Assembly (NCBI GenBank): GCA_023091735.1
Contig: JALKBU010001116.1
Location: 1-16,486 of the forward strand
DNA: 16,486 bases
Origin: Trichomonas tenax
Lineage: Eukaryota; Parabasalia; Trichomonadida; Trichomonadidae
Direction: 5' to 3'
Position numbers and translations under genes: made by a program. Below the pieces are notes generated by a model. It saw only the letters and a program-made list of their open reading frames with translations. It was not told where the DNA came from and made no database searches. Below, piece by piece: positions 1 through 8,142 of this stretch. How positions within the stretch are numbered: position 1 is the stretch's first letter; every line of letters starts with the position of its first letter.

Positions 1-533
1 CGCACGTATGAAACCCATGAAAAATACCCGAAAATCAAGAAAAACGACCCAAAAATAACGAAAAACGCCATGTTGTCAAAATGTCATGTTGTCACACTTT
101 TATAGACTTTTTTTCTGACCCGGTCCACTAGGACACCCCTGACAGACTTCCGGCCTTACTCAATCCTGCCATTTTTGAATGCCAGAAGAAAAAGAAATGT
201 CCTGGACCAGGTCACTCGGTCCACCCCCTGACAGCATCATTTTTTCATCAAAAACAACCATTGTTTCATCAAAAACGATAAAAAAATAACGAGGTCCGAC
301 ACTTTTCATTAACGTACAGACATTATTTTTCAAAATAAGCCCTGGTTCGACATCTTAAAACAAACGTACAGAATAAGAAGCGCTACATGTTTTTCGGACT
401 CGCCCCCTCGGTAAAACAACCCCTGCATCGTTTGCTACTTTAACCTTAAAAGGTGGAAAATGAGGCTCTCAGCCTTATTTGGGGTCATGAATCCTAAATT
501 AGATCCGCTGCGAAGGCGAGCTTGCTCGCCGGC
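1..533. other. Gene-poor left flank with short direct repeats
   Basis: I see no convincing coding frame here. The stretch is richer in G and C than the element to its right and holds small direct repeats: CATGTTGTCA occurs twice near 69-94, a block ending CCCCTGACAG occurs at 121-145 and in shorter form at 217-234, and TTTCATCAAAAAC occurs at 243-255 and 264-276. It may be host intergenic DNA or the edge of another repeat family. Nothing identifies it further. Confidence 0.5.
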
Positions 534-538
534 ATGCC
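515..538. repeat. GC-rich hairpin plus adjoining palindrome
   Basis: GGCGAG at 515-520 pairs with CTCGCC at 525-530 around a four-base loop. The perfect 8-bp palindrome GGCATGCC (531-538) follows directly. It sits at the point where capsid-gene similarity begins, so it may mark the breakpoint of the relic element. A role as terminator or transposon end is possible but not shown. Confidence 0.6.
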
Positions 539-701
539 GCCATATGTGTGTGTCCCCGGTAATTATGTTAAAATAAATTCGTTTGACCTTTTGAATTTAT
601 CCTTTACGTTAGTGGATTCATTTAATGTTCCAATTAAATTAAAATCACCAATTAATTTAACGGTTGAAGTAATTTATAAAAAAGATTTACTTAAAATTTA
701 A
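534..701 (+). pseudogene. 3' fragment of a minor-capsid-like (penton-like) Maverick gene
   Basis: This 55-residue open frame ends at a TAA at 699-701. From residue 8 onward it aligns by eye with the C-terminus of the minor-capsid-like protein at 10845-11534. Both read GNY/RNY, then a run such as SFTLVDSFNVPIKLKSPI against ELTLVDEFDKPIEIKSPI. This pattern resembles the C-terminal beta-sandwich strands of Polinton/Maverick minor capsid (penton-like) proteins. The match starts abruptly beside a GC-rich hairpin, so the rest of the gene is missing; the ATG at 534 is probably fortuitous. Its last 11 bases overlap the end of the converging DNA polymerase gene, which suggests that this tail-to-tail order is native to the parent Maverick. 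The residue match is seen; the capsid role is inference from the family. Confidence 0.65.
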
Positions 702-3397
702 GCTTACGAATGAATGTATGCTGTGTTTCTACGGTGAAATTGAACTTTTTCTCGAAGCAGGGCTTGCTACTTCTGCATAAATCAAATTCTATTTCTTCTC
801 CGTCATATAAAGCCTTATATAATTTCATAATTGAAAACTCACTGTCTTTATCATAAGTTCCAAAAGGAATATGAAGGTTTGTTTTTTCGTCATAAATACG
901 TTGAACGGCATTAGGAAACATTTCATTTGCTGTTATTGTTATGACATCCTGTTTTACTCCTTTAAGTCTGCAGTGAAAGGCAACTTGATCTAAAGCGTTA
1001 GTGAGTTGATCAATGTAAGACTTCTTTCCGACAAAGTAGGATTTATACGCTAATGACTGATAACCGGGTGTCATTTCCGCAAAATCACTGTGAAAATTAC
1101 CTAAATTTTTACCTATTAACTCTCTTCCGTATCTATTCTTAAACTCTTCCGCAAGTAGTGGAATATCTTTATCATATAAATGCATAGAATCTGTATCAGT
1201 TATGAAAATTTTGATACCACTATCCTCCGCTGTTGTAAATACTTCATTCATGATTCTTTTACTCATTGATAATATATTTACACCTTTTGGGCAGAAGTTG
1301 AAATATCTGCATATGCTTTTCTGTGTCTTAAATATCATTTTATCAGATCCTTCTAATTCCTCAAACTTAATTATTTCATTATAGTTCTTGTTTATGTATC
1401 TCATTGCATCCGCATTATTAACGAAGTTTATTTTTGTTTCAATTGGTGCGAGGATAGTTTTACCATAAATGCTGTTTAAAATTAATTTGACGATTTCATG
1501 TAGTGGGTTTCCTTCCTTCTTATATCTCAGTCTCAACTCGAAAAGTCTTTTTATTTCATCTCTGATCCTGTAATCTCTTTTTTCATCGTAATAATATCCT
1601 TTAATGACTTTACATTTAATACCTTGATACTTGATAAGATCAACGAGTGAAATTTGATCAACCATCATTCGACAGCATGTATTAGAACTTCTTGGAACAT
1701 TAAGATTTGGATTTAATTCAGGATCAACAACAATTAATGGAAAATGTCGAGGGATTCCTATTTCTGTAATTTCGATTTCAGCAAAGAATCCGGAAATGAA
1801 TTTATCAGTTGTTGGTTCGATTTGCTCATCATCGAATAAATGATTAATTAAGTGTTCAGCGTTGAGCATTTCTTTATTTTTCTTCTTTCCTTTTTTCCTT
1901 CTTTCGGAATGTATTCTTCTTTAACTCTGCAACAGAATTTAGGATTATATTTTAAGTCTTTCATTTCTGCTAAGTCTTGCTTATATAAAGTTGTCTTATA
2001 TGTGAACATGTCGCCGTAACTTATAGGTTCAAAATATCCTTCTTGAAAAAGTGTTTTAATGACTGAACATAGTTCTGTTGAATGTTTCGAATCTATAACA
2101 TATCTGTCATTTCTTAATCTAGTTATCAATTGCATTTTTTCTAATATCCATGAGTTACATTTCTTAATAATGTTTTTATAATTCTTAATGAAGAATGTCG
2201 AGATAGGTACTCTTTCATTTAACATGTAATGTTCATCCATCAATAATAACTCAATCGTCATTTTTGGAATCTTTGGCTTATCATTTTCATCCTTTGGTGT
2301 GTACGTTATCGTTTCTCTATTTGATTCAGGCATGTAGACTTTAAATTCAATCTCTGTTTCATTCGCTATTGCTTGAATTTTTGATTGAGATAATGATCTA
2401 AATTTAATGATTTCACGCATGAATTCAATAGTTCTCTCATCAACACCTGCCTGAATACAAGCATAAACGAAACAATTATCTCTGTTCATTAATTCAGCAG
2501 TTCTTTTATTCAGCTCATTGAAAATTTGATATCTCTCTAAATTAATCGGAATCTTACAAAGATATTTCCAAAAATCACCTTCTCTGTTTTTATAAGCTCT
2601 TTTATTTCCTAATTTCATATTCCAGAAAGTTTCTATTAACTTTTGGTTTCCCATTACTTTTAAATTATTTAGCATCTCTTTTTCATCCTTTGTATACTTT
2701 GTTTGATTCCTTATTTCTTCTTTTGTTTTATGTTTAATTTCTCTCTTCTTGACATCATCAATTGTAAGATTTGGATATGCAGTGAGATCAAATAACCGAA
2801 TAAAATTTAAGTTCTTAATTGCATCAAGGAAGAAATCATAATGTAATTCGATAATACCTGATGCTTACGCCTCTACGTCAGAAATGAAGTTCTCATTTTT
2901 CAATTGATGAAGCAAGCATCCAATATTTCTAATATTTAATGTTGTACCTTCTAACTTTCCATTCATGTCGTAAACAACCAGCCATTTCTGCGAGGAATTC
3001 ATTTTAATCTTCTTTAATAAATCAACGAAAACATTACCGAGATGTTCATTGAAATATTCCCTTTCGGAATTATTGAGAACCTCAACATTGAACTCAATTG
3101 ATCTATTACCGTATTTGACGTCATTTTTAGGATTCTTTTCATCTTTCTTCAGCCATTTTTCACCTGCAAGTGGTTTATCATCAATGCTTTAATAACTTTT
3201 TTCGCTTCTTTCAATTGATCGACTGCAGATTTTATTTTCATAAATGATTCATGTTTTTGCTCACTAGTTTTAGATTTAGTCTTATATCCAGCGTCAACAT
3301 TTGTGATATCATACATTTCACGTCTTATATTTTTATCAACAGCTTTCTTTTTATATCCTGCATCGATGTTTGTCAAATCATACATTTCTTTTCTCAC
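691..3397 (-). pseudogene. polB: Protein-primed family B DNA polymerase of a Maverick, disrupted
   Basis: This is the remnant of the replicative, protein-primed DNA polymerase that copies Maverick/Polinton DNA. Four pieces follow one another on the minus strand. The N-terminal piece (3397-3149) contains a 23-residue tandem duplication around EMYDLTNIDAGYK. A second piece (about 3185-2868), in a different frame, runs to an in-frame TAA at 2865-2867. The same frame then continues to 1848. A last piece (1869-691) carries palm motif B (KLILNSIYGKT, residues 128-138), motif C (ITDTDS, DTDS at 225-228) and a KSYFVGKKSY motif (276-285). Neither the exonuclease motifs nor motif A (DxxSLYP) is present: the sequence jumps at about 1850-1910, in a purine-rich stretch, from the N-terminal region to just past motif A. 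It is therefore an internally deleted and multiply interrupted pseudogene, shorter than the usual 1,000 or more residues. Its composition and start context differ from the capsid-bearing unit beside it. Confidence 0.85.
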
Positions 3398-3412
3398 TTC
3401 ATGTGAAAGTTT

Positions 3413-3550
3413 AGGTTAGTTAGTAAGTAACATTTGGTTATTTCATACCTAGCGGTATTTCATAACCAAATGTTGATTTTGACATGTAAACTAGTTATAT
3501 CTTTTGAAAGTTAATTTACTTCTTTATATTTTCCTTTATTAATATACAAA
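3413..3550. repeat. Left inverted terminal repeat, outer part
   Basis: The outer part matches the reverse complement of about 14505-14618. Shared blocks are a TAGTTAG-type start followed by AACATTT, the nested hairpin with core ACCTAGCGG, then TTTTGAAA, TTTACTTCTTTATA and a (T/A)ATATACAAAAA stretch in the same order. The match is imperfect, with small gaps. I take 3413 as the approximate outer edge. No convincing target-site duplication is visible beyond it. Confidence 0.75.
3429..3474. repeat. Left terminal hairpin (nested palindrome)
   Basis: AACATTTGGTTAT (3429-3441) pairs perfectly with ATAACCAAATGTT (3462-3474). Inside, a symmetric 3x3 internal loop (TTC/TTC) is followed by a 5-bp stem, ATACC/GGTAT, and the loop TAGC. 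The mirror-image counterpart at the other end of the unit has the same architecture. It could be a telomere-like end, a replication origin or a recombinase or nuclease site. Confidence 0.85.
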
Positions 3551-3580
3551 AAAAAAAAACAATATTTTTTTATCCAGTAA
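3551..3580 (+). promoter_or_regulatory. A/T tract and start context before the first unit gene
   Basis: A run of A residues and a run of T residues lead to GTAAATG at the first gene of the unit. Most other genes of the unit have a similar T-rich lead followed by TTAAATG, ATAAATG or TTAAAACATG. This resembles the late-promoter start element (TAAATG) of poxviruses and relatives, but in such AT-rich DNA it could be chance. Confidence 0.3.
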
Positions 3581-4040
3581 ATGTCAAGTTATTTATATCA
3601 GTATTCGTTTCCAGAGAAATTACAGAAATTGTTCAATACAGATGTTAAACTTAAAAATACAGATAACAATCCTGAATATATAACTTTGCCATATGATGTT
3701 AAGTTTATTCCGTATTGTGATACTGTTATACAGAAGAATCGATCTACGTTTTTAACTAAGAATTACTTTTATAGTGAATCTGAAAATAACATTTATTATA
3801 TTAATGCTTATATGAATAAAGCAACTATATTAAAACAGAACGCTTATAATAATCATAAATTATATGGTGATGATGGTAAAGGACATTACATTAATCCAGA
3901 TAATAGATATTGTAATTTTATGGAATGTTTAAATAACTATCTTCAAAAATAATAACAATGATTATTATATTTATAATAATGCTGATCATTTTTATAGAGA
4001 GTATTATTTTAGATCTAAAGAATTTGAAACACAAAAATAA
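3581..4040 (+). pseudogene. Unrecognised protein, probably frameshifted near its end
   Basis: An intact 123-codon frame runs from ATG 3581 to TAA 3952. Directly after its poly-A end (about 3946-3952) another frame continues with clearly protein-like, Tyr/Asn-rich codons to a TAA at 4038-4040. The original protein was therefore probably about 150 residues long and lost its tail by a shift in the A-rich stretch. Aromatic residues are abundant and there are two Cys near the C-terminus of the intact part. I see no signal peptide, membrane segment or known motif. The gene lies between the outer and inner parts of the left terminal repeat, and the right repeat lacks it. It may be a recent insertion or a gene deleted from the right end. 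Function is unknown. Confidence 0.6.
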
Positions 4041-4170
4041 TAAATTATATAATTATTTAGTATCCAATTTCAGTATCTTCTTCTTTAGATTTCTTTTGTA
4101 ATCTTGGATTCTTTTGTCTACCAGCAGCTAACGCAGCCAATTGTTTTTCTGTACACTTTCTTTTAGGTTT
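4041..4170. repeat. Left inverted terminal repeat, inner part
   Basis: This is nearly identical to the reverse complement of 14376-14505. Over the 114 coding bases I count only two differences (TAACGCAGCC against TAATGCGGCC), and similarity continues past the stop codon. It contains the last 37 codons of the small gene at 4057-4269. Such high identity beside a diverged outer repeat suggests recent gene conversion between the ends. Confidence 0.85.
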
Positions 4171-4269
4171 ATCTTGTTTAATATCCTTAGATTTATTATT
4201 TGATAATTCCTTTAGAATTTCTTTTTTAATTACATCTCTGAGAGACTGGACATTAATTGTATCCGACAT
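4057..4269 (-). CDS. Small basic protein with KQLAALAAGR motif
   Basis: This is a 70-residue protein with an ATG start preceded by TTAAA. The N-terminal third (IKKEILKELSNN) looks helical. The C-terminal half is rich in Lys and Arg and carries KRKCTEKQLAALAAGRQK, then a short acidic tail ending EIGY. Basic short segments of the xEKQLAALAxGR type occur in small proteins of Mavericks and large DNA viruses, where their role is not established. Nucleic-acid or capsid binding is a guess. The last 37 codons are repeated in inverted orientation near the right end (14376-14489) without a start codon. The gene is divergent from the one starting at 4308 and shares a 38-bp intergenic region with it. Confidence 0.7.
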   Translation of the reverse strand: MSDTINVQSLRDVIKKEILKELSNNKSKDIKQDKPKRKCTEKQLAALAAGRQKNPRLQKKSKEEDTEIGY

Positions 4270-4307
4270 TTTAATAAGATAAAACTTTTGATTTTATTTA
4301 TAATTAA

Positions 4308-4730
4308 ATGAGTTTAAGTAAATCTGAAAGGCAATTAATTATAGATAATGAAGAACGTGGTATCCAACATCCGTTATATTATGTTGTCAAAACAAATGGT
4401 AAGGTACAAGTTCGTAAAAGAAAAGTACCATTTAATACTTCCGAAACAACATTAGACGATAATCTATCATCAGATTCAGAATATTATTATAGTGATAATG
4501 ATTCAGAAGATGATTATGAACAACTATCTAATAAAGCATTATTAGCAAAGATGCTTAAAGTATTAGAGAAATCAACAGCATCAAATGATATGAATAAGAA
4601 TCCAGTTGAAAGAGAACGTGAAACAAATGAAAATAAACAATTCATTAAAAATATTCAAGAAACAGTATCAAACAATAGACCATTTCCAATGCCTGTAAGA
4701 AATAGAAGAGCAAGAATTATAAGATTATAA
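4308..4730 (+). CDS. Linker-like protein with QVRKR and ETVxNN motifs
   Basis: A 140-residue protein starting at TTAAATG. Residues 6-39 carry SERQLIIDNEERGIQHPLYY followed by VVKTNGKVQVRKRK, which matches the C-terminus of the 77-residue protein at 9009-9242. The middle is acidic and Tyr/Ser-rich (about residues 50-70). A short helix (LLAKMLKVLEKS) follows. Near the C-terminus, IKNIQETVSNNRPFP resembles the ENLRETVIPNNL motif found twice each in the proteins at 8543-8983 and 9239-10810, and the last 15 residues are basic. It lies directly upstream of the capsid gene on the same strand, 33 bp away. Low-complexity regions and shared short motifs suggest a virion-internal or assembly protein. 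This is inference, and no enzyme motif is visible. Confidence 0.75.
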   Translation: MSLSKSERQLIIDNEERGIQHPLYYVVKTNGKVQVRKRKVPFNTSETTLDDNLSSDSEYYYSDNDSEDDYEQLSNKALLAKMLKVLEKSTASNDMNKNPVERERETNENKQFIKNIQETVSNNRPFPMPVRNRRARIIRL

Positions 4731-4763
4731 GTTATATATATTATCGATTTTTATTATTATTAA

Positions 4764-6332
4764 ATGAATAACGAACAGTTAAGCGAATTCACTCCAGCCG
4801 AGAATTATCATCAGGTTAAGAGTTATTTTGATATTATTGATAATGCTGTACAGGTAGGTGATACCAATAGACGATATGTGCCATCTAAAGATCCATCAAC
4901 TCCTAAAGATATTAAAGAAAACAACTACACGACATTTAACTTATCTCCTAAGGGCGAAAACATGATAGATTTATATAATACATACATTTCATATACATTA
5001 AATGCTACTCTTAAGAGTACTTTACCGAAGTATACTAAAACAATTGGATTTACAGGTGAATCATATAATGAACCATCTATTTGGGTTGGCTTCGATGATA
5101 GTTTCTATGCTGTGTCCGCATATCAAATATTATCAAATGGTAGAGTTATATATAATCAAGATAACGCACTTAATGAAGGTTATATTATGAGTAATTGCGG
5201 AACAACAGATGCTATTAAGAAAACAGATATATTTTCTAAAGCAAGACATTCAGATGTTTGGAAACGTGTTAATACTATTAGATCTGGTTATATTGTTGAT
5301 ATGACAACATTGAAAGATGATAATACATTTAATATTAGTCTTCAACTGAAAATCGATCATAGAAGATTCTTACCGTTTGAAGCTATTAGGTTCTTACCTG
5401 ATTTTGCTGGTAATCTTCAACTCAGAGTTAAATTCACAGCAGATGCTTTACAAATAGCACCATTAAGTTTAGAAGATGCTTTGTTAACACCAAATAACTT
5501 AGCTAAACTTAAATCATATCCACAAATCACTAATCATTTTGTTCCATTAAATGAATCGTTTACACATTTCAATGCTGTTAATAAATCTGCTGATGGAATT
5601 TCATTAACAAAAGTTGAAAATACTATTACGAAGAAATCTGCTGAATTTGTTGATTGTTCTATTATACGTAAGAACTTTAGTTTAGATCCTGTTGTATATG
5701 CTAGTCTTGTTGCTCACTATTCAACACAATCGTTATGCTTCCCAATTAAAACTATGGAATGGTTGCCAATGGCTGGAGAATTAAATAAGAATCCTGGAAC
5801 TAAATCAACATTCACAGCAACATATACTCCAATTAATGTAAATAGCATTTGGGTTCTTTTCCCTAAGAATTCTAATTATCTAACTAATTTCGAAAATCCT
5901 TTATTCAATGGTGTTCAGTTATTTATGGGTTCATATGGTTCAATTCCATCAGAACCAGAAAAAACTAATGGACCTATATTTTATGAACTAGTTTCAAATG
6001 CTTGTAATACTAATAATGATCTAATTGATTTTAATACAGATGTTATGAAAACACTAACAACAGAAAATAATACAAGTGTTGGTTTGACAAGTAATGATAT
6101 CACACATTTCTTAATGGGATTCCCTACAGAAACTGATTTTACATTCCAACAAGGCCAAGTTTCAAATTCACCAATCACATATAAATTAAATGTTATTACT
6201 ACAGAAAATGGTCTAACATCATCTGAGACAAAACCAATTATTGGATTTCTTAAGCATAGTTGCTTTGCTATTCAAATTATGCCAAATGGTCCACCAGAAA
6301 TTAGAATTGATGATTATAACTTAGCAACATAA
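4764..6332 (+). CDS. Probable major capsid protein (double jelly-roll)
   Basis: This 522-residue protein starts at TTAAATG and ends at the triple stop TAATAATAA. Length and layout suit Polinton/Maverick major capsid proteins, which form hexameric capsomers from two jelly rolls. Supporting features are the block at residues 108-141, WVGFDDSFYAVSAYQILSNG then a VIYNQ..NEGYI stretch, which resembles the conserved region where these proteins read GxKxxxxAIxxYxI..N; and residues 194-225, LQLKIDHRRFLPFEAIRFLP then DFAGNLQLRVKF, a typical inter-strand segment. The second half (TATYTPINVNSIWVLFP, VQLFMGSYGSIP) is also beta-rich. The frame is intact, unlike several neighbours. I have no alignment, so the family assignment rests on motif recognition; another large virion protein is the main alternative. 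Confidence 0.7.
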   Translation: MNNEQLSEFTPAENYHQVKSYFDIIDNAVQVGDTNRRYVPSKDPSTPKDIKENNYTTFNLSPKGENMIDLYNTYISYTLNATLKSTLPKYTKTIGFTGESYNEPSIWVGFDDSFYAVSAYQILSNGRVIYNQDNALNEGYIMSNCGTTDAIKKTDIFSKARHSDVWKRVNTIRSGYIVDMTTLKDDNTFNISLQLKIDHRRFLPFEAIRFLPDFAGNLQLRVKFTADALQIAPLSLEDALLTPNNLAKLKSYPQITNHFVPLNESFTHFNAVNKSADGISLTKVENTITKKSAEFVDCSIIRKNFSLDPVVYASLVAHYSTQSLCFPIKTMEWLPMAGELNKNPGTKSTFTATYTPINVNSIWVLFPKNSNYLTNFENPLFNGVQLFMGSYGSIPSEPEKTNGPIFYELVSNACNTNNDLIDFNTDVMKTLTTENNTSVGLTSNDITHFLMGFPTETDFTFQQGQVSNSPITYKLNVITTENGLTSSETKPIIGFLKHSCFAIQIMPNGPPEIRIDDYNLAT

Positions 6333-6376
6333 TAATAAAAAATCAAAAATAATAATATTATTTTTTTGTGTATGTT

Positions 6377-6961
6377 TTAATTTGCCAAAACATATTTCAG
6401 AGATAATCTATATTTAGATGTTAATTGTATATAATCAGATGAATAACATATTTTGAAATTAACTGCTGTGTTATTTTCTTCATATATTTTAATTTGTGAT
6501 ATCTTTATATATGGTGAATACTTAAAACAACCAATATCAGGTTCTAATAGATCAATTTCACATTTAAGATGTGTTTGTATCGATATTACTGTTTCAAGAT
6601 CTTCTTTAGTTAATATGATATTATCATGTGAAATTAAATTAGCAATTAATTTCTTATCTTGATCCAATAATATCCTTTGATATAAAGTTAATAAATATTC
6701 ATCACCTGTTTTATACAATGGTTCAAATGTATTGATATCTCTATTATATATTGGTGGATATGCTACAGAAACATTATTAGGTATAATATCACTATTAGCG
6801 TTACTTTCATTTGTATCCTTAATATTAATTTCTTTATCATTATCTAATTTATCACTACTATAGTTTTTAATAATAATATTATTAGTTGTTCTGCTATCAA
6901 CATGGCTAGTTGGTTCAATTGGAACATTAGCAATTCCTGCTAGAATACTTTTCGATCGCAT
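6377..6961 (-). CDS. Unrecognised 194-residue protein
   Basis: I chose the ATG at 6961 rather than the longer frame to 7048. The longer start would overlap the divergent gene at 7003, and its extra N-terminus is translated intergenic A/T tract. The N-terminal 60 residues are Asn/Asp/Ser-rich and probably disordered. From about residue 70 the sequence looks folded: YPPIYNRDINTFEPL, then GDEYLLTLYQRILLDQDKKL, then beta-like stretches ending YRLSLKYVLAN. No membrane segment or catalytic motif is seen. It converges with the capsid gene, with 44 bp between the stops, and diverges from the 125-residue gene with 41 bp between the starts. A minor virion protein is plausible only from context. Confidence 0.6.
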   Translation of the reverse strand: MRSKSILAGIANVPIEPTSHVDSRTTNNIIIKNYSSDKLDNDKEINIKDTNESNANSDIIPNNVSVAYPPIYNRDINTFEPLYKTGDEYLLTLYQRILLDQDKKLIANLISHDNIILTKEDLETVISIQTHLKCEIDLLEPDIGCFKYSPYIKISQIKIYEENNTAVNFKICYSSDYIQLTSKYRLSLKYVLAN

Positions 6962-7002
6962 TTTTATAAAATAAAACAATCTAAATGTTTTAAAATAAAT
7001 AA

Positions 7003-7380
7003 ATGAATAAGCAAACAATTGAAGGATCACCACAAAAAGTAAATCCAATTAATATCTTATCACATGATGATAATGGTGTTGCTATTAGAAATGTTAATAA
7101 TATACATAGAATAAAAACACCAAGAGTTATGACCAGAGGAATAGAACCTAGAATATATGTTAATGATGGGTCACATGGTGCTAACTTACATTATACATAT
7201 TCATATAAAGTATATGCTGAACCAAATGAGAAATCTAGTATTTATAATGGTTATTCTAATAACTTTCCAAGACAGATTACAGATACTCAAACATATGATA
7301 TGAAAGCTTTTTGTAGATTATCTATTAATGGAGATATGAATGGTAATCACTTATTTACAAATCCACAATTAAAAATATAA
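7003..7380 (+). CDS. Unrecognised 125-residue protein
   Basis: The gene starts at ATAAATG. The protein is polar, with several Gly-Asn and Asp-Gly turns (NDGSHGANLHYTYSYKVY) and a C-terminal stretch MKAFCRLSINGDMNGNHLF. It has no recognisable domain, signal peptide or coiled coil. It shares a short divergent intergenic region with the gene at 6377-6961 and ends one base before the stop codon of the small minus-strand gene at 7382-7555. Function unknown. Confidence 0.6.
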   Translation: MNKQTIEGSPQKVNPINILSHDDNGVAIRNVNNIHRIKTPRVMTRGIEPRIYVNDGSHGANLHYTYSYKVYAEPNEKSSIYNGYSNNFPRQITDTQTYDMKAFCRLSINGDMNGNHLFTNPQLKI

Positions 7381-7381
7381 A

Positions 7382-7555
7382 TTATAACATTCTAATTTCA
7401 TATTCATAATTATTATGACTAAATATTAAAGATATATTTATTTTTATTTTTTCGTTTTTATATTTATCAACTATATTATTAATCTTATCTAATATACAAA
7501 CATTATCAACGTTTTCGATCACAACGATTTCATCAATTATAAACTTCAAATACAT
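7382..7555 (-). CDS. Small unrecognised protein (57 residues)
   Basis: This short frame begins with an ATG at 7553-7555, only two bases after the stop of the preceding minus-strand gene (7558-8166), and ends at TAA 7382-7384. The sequence is rich in Ile, Val, Asn and Lys (FIIDEIVVIENVDNV; then KINISLIFSHNNYEYEIRML), a balanced pattern that looks translated rather than random. The stretch would otherwise be an empty 170-bp gap in a tightly packed region. It could also be the C-terminal remnant of the upstream gene separated by a stop and shift. Moderate to low certainty. Confidence 0.45.
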   Translation of the reverse strand: MYLKFIIDEIVVIENVDNVCILDKINNIVDKYKNEKIKINISLIFSHNNYEYEIRML

Positions 7556-7557
7556 AT

Positions 7558-8142
7558 TTATATAGAAATTAAAATTGCTTCGACTATAACTGAATCTCTA
7601 CAATCTACTGATAATATAATTTTATTACTTCGTGAAGAATCATATAAAGGTATTTCGAAATTTGAATTAAAACCAGATATTGTATAATGTTTTGGTGGAA
7701 TTAATATTTCATTAGCTGCACACATTAGTTTTTCTTCAGCTAATGAAGATATATCTGATTCAATAAGTACATTACCTCTATTCCATACATTAAGAAATTT
7801 AAAACCTCTAATCATAGTTGGTATTTCTGTCTCAGTTCTTTCTTTTTCGAATGTAATTTTAACATTTGTATATCTTTTTAAAATTTCAACGAATTTATCG
7901 TAGCCTAATTCACCTTGAGAGAAATCGCAGAAATAACTAAAAAGTAGATCTTTTTCTATTTTAGGTAAATTAATAATACTTCTAAAATCTTCTGTAGCAT
8001 ATTGATCGGCTTTATCGAATTTAAAACATAAATTAGTATTATTAGATGTAATATCGAAATCTAATGAATTTGTAGAGATATTATATGAAATAGAAAATTC
8101 ATTATATTTAATATTTGGCATATCTTCATTTATTCTTGGCAT
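7558..8142 (-). CDS. Unrecognised 194-residue protein
   Basis: The frame is open to 8166, but its first ATG is at 8142, so I start there (MPRINEDMPNIKYNEFS). The protein is mixed polar with alternating beta-like strands (FSISYNISTNSLDFDITSNN; later VLIESDISSLAEEKLMC) and ends IILSVDCRDSVIVEAILISI. It overlaps the end of the KilA-N-like gene by 17 bases in another frame, so the two may be one gene split by a frameshift. No known domain is recognised. The following 57-residue frame begins two bases after its stop. Confidence 0.55.
   Translation of the reverse strand: MPRINEDMPNIKYNEFSISYNISTNSLDFDITSNNTNLCFKFDKADQYATEDFRSIINLPKIEKDLLFSYFCDFSQGELGYDKFVEILKRYTNVKITFEKERTETEIPTMIRGFKFLNVWNRGNVLIESDISSLAEEKLMCAANEILIPPKHYTISGFNSNFEIPLYDSSRSNKIILSVDCRDSVIVEAILISI

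Noticed and set aside
2865..2867. TAA reassigned as a sense codon
   Set aside because: Intact genes end in TAA, often in clusters such as TAATAATAA after the capsid gene, so TAA acts as stop here.
1848..3190. Spliceosomal introns explaining the broken polymerase
   Set aside because: No intron-like donor or branch/acceptor sequence is visible at the breaks, and essential motifs are absent rather than split.
6962..7048. N-terminal extension of the 6377-6961 gene, hydrophobic and signal-like
   Set aside because: It overlaps the start of the divergent gene and translates the A/T-rich intergenic region; the internal ATG fits the unit's start context.
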